DNA from: Periconia sp. R9002
Taxonomy: Eukaryota > Ascomycota > Dothideomycetes > Pleosporales > Periconiaceae
Length of the DNA: 64,000 nt
Direction: 5' to 3'
NCBI GenBank assembly: GCA_023627715.1
Contig: JAMAHW010000023.1
Coordinates: 1 to 64,000 of the forward strand
Shown: in pieces, positions 60,101 through 64,000 of the stretch
Layout of the letters: the number at the start of each line of letters is the position of its first letter
How positions within the stretch are numbered: the first letter of the stretch is position 1
Notes under the pieces: model-generated
What the model was told of the DNA's origin: nothing
Databases searched by the model: none
Seen by the model: the letters and a program-made list of their open reading frames with translations, nothing else
Made by a program: the position numbers and the translations under genes

Positions 60101-63100
60101 CCTTGCTTCCTAGCCTTTCTTTTCTTTTTGTGTCACATCCTCTAGTCTGAATGTGAGTTGATTCGGCAGTGGGGGTTTGTTGCAACACCAAGCACATACA
60201 GCAGCGAAAGACTCTGTGCAATGAACGAAACGTACGTCAGCCAACACCCATTGGTTACCGCACGCACAGGCATAAGAAACGGCATAAACGGCACGAGCCC
60301 TTTTTAGTCTAGGGCTTTGAGTGAGTGGAGGCAAGTGAAAAGATGTGGGGGGACGGGACATAGTACAGTTGCGGAATAGCTAGTAATTGCGCGAAAAAAA
60401 GGCCGCAACCAAGCAGGCGGCATTGAGTTTTCAAAGACGACAGGAAAGCTAGGATTTTTCAATAGATCGAGGTGGGACGCGATTGTGGAGATTAAACTGG
60501 CGGTTCCTGCATGCACTACAAAGTGCACAGTACAGCGAGGAGCGAGCAAGTCGGGCGAGTAGGGAAAAGAAGCCCCCGGTGACTTGTGTTCAATGCGTGT
60601 GGCATTTTTCGCTTCTACGTTTCCCGAGTACGTGGCTCACGCAATAAATTCAGGAACAGAGCTGTTAGGGCTGTGCCGGGTGGCCTCAAGGGTATGGCAT
60701 TCTAAATCTGCAGTTGGGACGGCTTGCATGGCAAACGAGATTGCGCGGCGAATCCAGTGATGCTTTTTTTGTTGGCTTCAACATGCTGCTCGTTTGGAAG
60801 AATTGTAGCTATTAGTGTAGTATGCCGCTACTGAAGCGAGGCTTCTAGGGCGAATACCATCTGTACAGCGCAGCACAATACATCAGTACCTCTTCTACAG
60901 CGCAGCGGCTCTACTTGTTAACCAGTGAGGAGACATCAGAATAGATTGCATTGCTCACTCACCGACTACGGGACGGGTCAACCCATACGAAATGCACAAC
61001 GTGGTGGGCAGCACGTTTAGGGTCGTAGTGGTGCGGTGTGCTGGCCAAACAAACACGAAAAAACAAAAACAATTGGGGTGATGATGATCAGGCCGGACGC
61101 GACAGGTACGGTACCTGACATGTACTGCTTCGCCATGCAGCAACGCACTCTCGGGACTGGCTGTGAGCGGCCGACCAGGATGATTTGTTGTCAGGATACC
61201 CCCATCAGCGTCATCCTCAAGCGACCGAGGGGATGAATTGCTGCTCAGTGCTCACTCCGTGCTTACGGCACCAAGCTCACCCAGCAAGGTCTGAACGATT
61301 CATTCACTCGACCAGCCACGCCAGCTTATAGTTGGAACGATCAGGAATCTCCTTCACTCATGCGCAGTGAGCGTTATCACAGATTACCCGCGCCGTGTCA
61401 GCTGTCCCGTCCCGTCCGAGACGGGAGACATGGCCTAGCGGTGGGTTGGCAAAGTTGGTCAGCGTGGGAGCGAGTGAAGAGAACGGGCCTGGACTCTGGA
61501 GAAGAACAGCCGGCAGGGGACGGCGGCCGTGGACACTTTGCCGAAAGGGCAGTGTGGCGCCGAAGGGAACAAACGGAACACGGAGCGGTTGTCGTCATGA
61601 TGTGAGAGGTCAAGCCAGGAAGAGAAAGGCAGACGAGGCCCCGGTCCCTGTGCGAACAGGACTCTGGTTTTGGGCTCGCTAACAGACTGCTGGGATGGAC
61701 GATCGCCTGTGGAAAAAGCGTGGGAACAGGACTGGGTGCGGCATACGGCGATCCTGGTGCCTCGGCGCATCGGTGTTTCTTCTTGTTGTTGTGATGGCGG
61801 TGCATCGCCTTGTGTGATTTGGTGACGACGGGTTCGTCCCTGATGCTGTTGCAAGCAAAAGCAACCATCGTCATCTCTACATGACAGATAGGCATGTCGT
61901 GGTGGAATGACGAGTGAGAAGACGAGGCTGGTAGTGAGGCCAATTGACAGCACACCAGCGCAACGATGTGCTGGCTATGGTGACTAATATTTTTCTTGTG
62001 AGGGTAATCGTTGATTGGACGAAGTGCCCGCGGCTGACGCCAATCAGCAGCTGCCCAACGGTTACAATTCATCCCTGCTCCTTTTGCCATTGGTTCGTCG
62101 GATGAAAGCCTTTTCTTCCTGCCCGACGAACTTTGGCAGAAAGAGGAAAAACAGCAGTTAGTTAGACCACTACCTACCTACCAGCTAGCTGCTCCCAGCC
62201 ATCTGAATTTTTTTTCCCCTTCTCCATGACTCTTTGGCTGTCTCTTGCCGATATGACGACCGTCTCAGCATCCGCTGCTGTCGCTCAACAAAGTGCAGCC
62301 CAGCGTGTCACGCACAAACAAGCTCCATGTGGTCGTTTGACCGTGTCGACTGAAACGACTGTTTGTTTGTTTTGGCAAGCGATCCCTTCTGCCAAGACCA
62401 GTGACCACCAAAACATGACATGGACAGAGTTTTGACCGACAGACTGACAGTGAGTGCGAATGGATGTCACGTCACGTCACGGCAAGCCACCATCAATGTC
62501 ATACCTGTCCGGGGGGCATCATCATCAAAACCAGTCGTCGTTTTGCTGTTCCTGCGTGGCTTACTCGGAGGGCATGTTTTGGGGTCACGGCCGAGTGGAG
62601 AGGTGGAGTTGCCCTCCACCAGCAAGTTTTTTTCTTCTTCTTCTTCAGCACCTTCACCCAGTTCGGTTCCCCATGGCTATCGTGTGCTAGAGTACTGTAT
62701 ATGGAGTAGAAAGTGGGCTTGTCCCGCCTTGAAGTCTAGGCCTCACGCAGGGAGCGTCACATCTGCTTTGGTTCCCGTGCCGAAGCAAACGGTCGAGAGT
62801 AGCATGCCTTTTCCACATGGCTAGTATGTGGACTAGTAGGTAGGACAAGTGGGCATTGGGGGGAGTAGGCAAAGTACATGTCGCTTGTATGGAATGGGAG
62901 TGCAGACGAGACAGCGGCGGTGGTCTCGTGTGGTGAAGGAATGTCGGTCAGTCAGGAGCAGCAAGGCCTACCTTCTACAGTACAGTACAGTGCCTACTAG
63001 CTACCGTCGTCACGACGTTCCACGACGGTGAGACGGTCGCGGGGGGCTGGCTGGTTTCCAGGACGTGGTCAATGGCGAGTTGACGCAAGTACGGGGAAAC

Positions 63101-63203
63101 GGCGGCGGCGGGCATAGTCACGCAGTAGTACTGGCTAGAGGCCGGGGAAGAGAGGAAGAGAGGTTAGTGCGATGCGTCGTGTGGAATTTTTGTTAAGCAT
63201 GAC

Positions 63204-63225
63204 GGATGGATGGATGGATGGATGG
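63204..63225. repeat. (GGAT)n microsatellite
   Basis: Five to six GGAT units in a row. Its complement CCATC-type repeats recur nearby at 63430-63446, so this end of the window is rich in this motif. Confidence 0.85.
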
Positions 63226-63554
63226 TGTCGAGAATTGAGGGCAGAGCGTGGTGGAAGACAGTTGAGCGTGCTTTGGGTGAAAGGCCAAGGCGCCAGGGAC
63301 CCTTGCTCGGTGGGCTGTGGTGCACGCTCGCTTTGATGCTGGCTAGAGGGCAGGGCTAGGGCAGAGCTAGGGCAAGGGCCTTTCGGTCGTTGCAAGGGTG
63401 CGGAAGCGGCAGCGGCCACGGCCACCCACGCATCCATCCATCCATCCCACTGCCGTCTGTCCAACTCTTCTTGCCCAGTCAGTGCCCACACAAATGCCCG
63501 CGCCCGCGCCTTCCCTCCCTCTTCTCGACCTGTACATCACCCAACGCTCTTGTT

Positions 63555-63578
63555 CCTCTCCTCTCCTCTCCTCTCCTC
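63555..63578. repeat. (CTCCT)n tandem repeat
   Basis: About five pentamer units (TCTCC/CTCCT register) inside a longer pyrimidine tract near the right edge. This is consistent with a polypyrimidine leader or promoter element of a gene outside the window. Confidence 0.8.
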
Positions 63579-64000
63579 CATCCATCCCTCTATCCAGCCA
63601 CTCAATCTTGATCCGGTGCCTGCGTCCACGTCGCTCCTTGCCCGCCTCCCCTTTGGTCCTCAGTCTCTCTGTGCTGTCTCTCGCTTGCACCGCCTTTCCT
63701 TTTGCGTCTCATCCACAATCAATCCATTCTCACGTGCCCCCCCAAAACGGATTGACAGCCGACGTGACTTTGCGCCCCAAGGGTAAACAACCACCGCACA
63801 TACGTGGACTGCCTCTACCGTGACACGCCTCCATCCCCCCGCCGCCCGCCACAGAGTTCCATTCGACTTGCTCGACATCGCACTCGGCCACGAGCCGCCA
63901 ATTGACCTCTCTTCTTAAGCATTGATGGGGCCCTAGCACATCGCCATTTTTACTCGACTGCCTTCTTCCCTGCCCCCATCATCCATCCTGTACGCAATAG

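Larger units (their letters stand above)
57113..64000. other. Gene-free tract, nearly 7 kb
   Basis: No gene I can support in either strand. The longest frame, 61398..62090 (-), has no domain and strongly biased composition. Features are mostly low-complexity: T-rich and A-rich blocks at 57770-57890, TCAT units at about 59132-59152, TTC units at 62630-62647, GGAT units at 63204-63225 and CTCCT units at 63555-63578. The last 500 bases are C/T-rich and could be the leader of a gene starting beyond the window. Confidence 0.5.

Noticed and set aside
61398..62090. Minus-strand open frame of 230 codons
   Set aside because: Composition is biased (His/Ser/Pro/Arg), other frames over the same DNA are also open, and no domain, splice site pattern or leader supports it.

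Overview
This window is nuclear DNA of a filamentous ascomycete (Pezizomycotina); a Dothideomycete is my best guess from protein character and layout, not a computed placement. The signs are short spliceosomal introns (about 50-150 bp, GTAAGT/GTACGT/GTGAGT donors, CTAAC/CTGAC-like branch sites, CAG/TAG acceptors), typical fungal families (YPI1, Kgd4, Med18, an MHYT sensor, a fungal-type HEM2 and a long-tailed aquaglyceroporin), pyrimidine-rich leaders and long intergenic spaces. I found no rRNA, tRNA, CRISPR or prokaryotic operon, and no secondary-metabolite core enzyme.

Layout. 0.9-8.1 kb: checkpoint kinase CHK1 (+), PP1 regulator YPI1 (-) and a Tcp11/SOK1-family gene (-). 8.1-13.2 kb: gene-poor spacer. 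13.2-19.8 kb: three minus-strand genes, choline-phosphate cytidylyltransferase PCT1, cytosolic Fe-S assembly WD40 protein CIA1, and an MHYT membrane sensor. 22.0-25.3 kb: an unrecognised minus-strand gene divergent from a mitochondrial ACOT9-type acyl-CoA thioesterase. 26.1-26.4 kb: a 74-residue Cys/Tyr-rich gene with an intron. 29.2-30.4 kb: delta-aminolevulinate dehydratase HEM2. 30.8-31.0 kb: a 165-bp TA-flanked inverted-repeat element (MITE). 31.8-32.4 kb: a small basic protein with a CRIB-like motif. 32.4-39.3 kb: gene-poor, AT-richer tract with one orphan membrane protein. 39.4-43.1 kb: five-exon aquaglyceroporin and a two-exon hypothetical gene. 46.6-47.5 kb: secreted double-psi beta-barrel protein. 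51.8-57.1 kb: KGD4 (-) divergent from MED18 (+), then the nine-exon polynucleotide kinase/phosphatase PNK1 (+). 57.1-64.0 kb: almost 7 kb of simple repeats and pyrimidine tracts with no gene I can support.

The genes are mostly independent housekeeping functions: DNA damage response (CHK1, PNK1), phosphatase control, lipid synthesis, Fe-S and heme biogenesis, the TCA cycle (KGD4) and Mediator. They do not form a pathway cluster. Exon structures were built by hand, requiring reading phase to close across every intron and protein family motifs to be continuous; no RNA evidence was available. I did not find a convincing new multi-gene system. The best leads are the Cys/Tyr-rich microprotein, the MITE in the HEM2 upstream region, the aquaporin with altered pore motifs, the unrecognised gene facing ACOT9, and a recurrent TACCTAGGTA-like intergenic motif.
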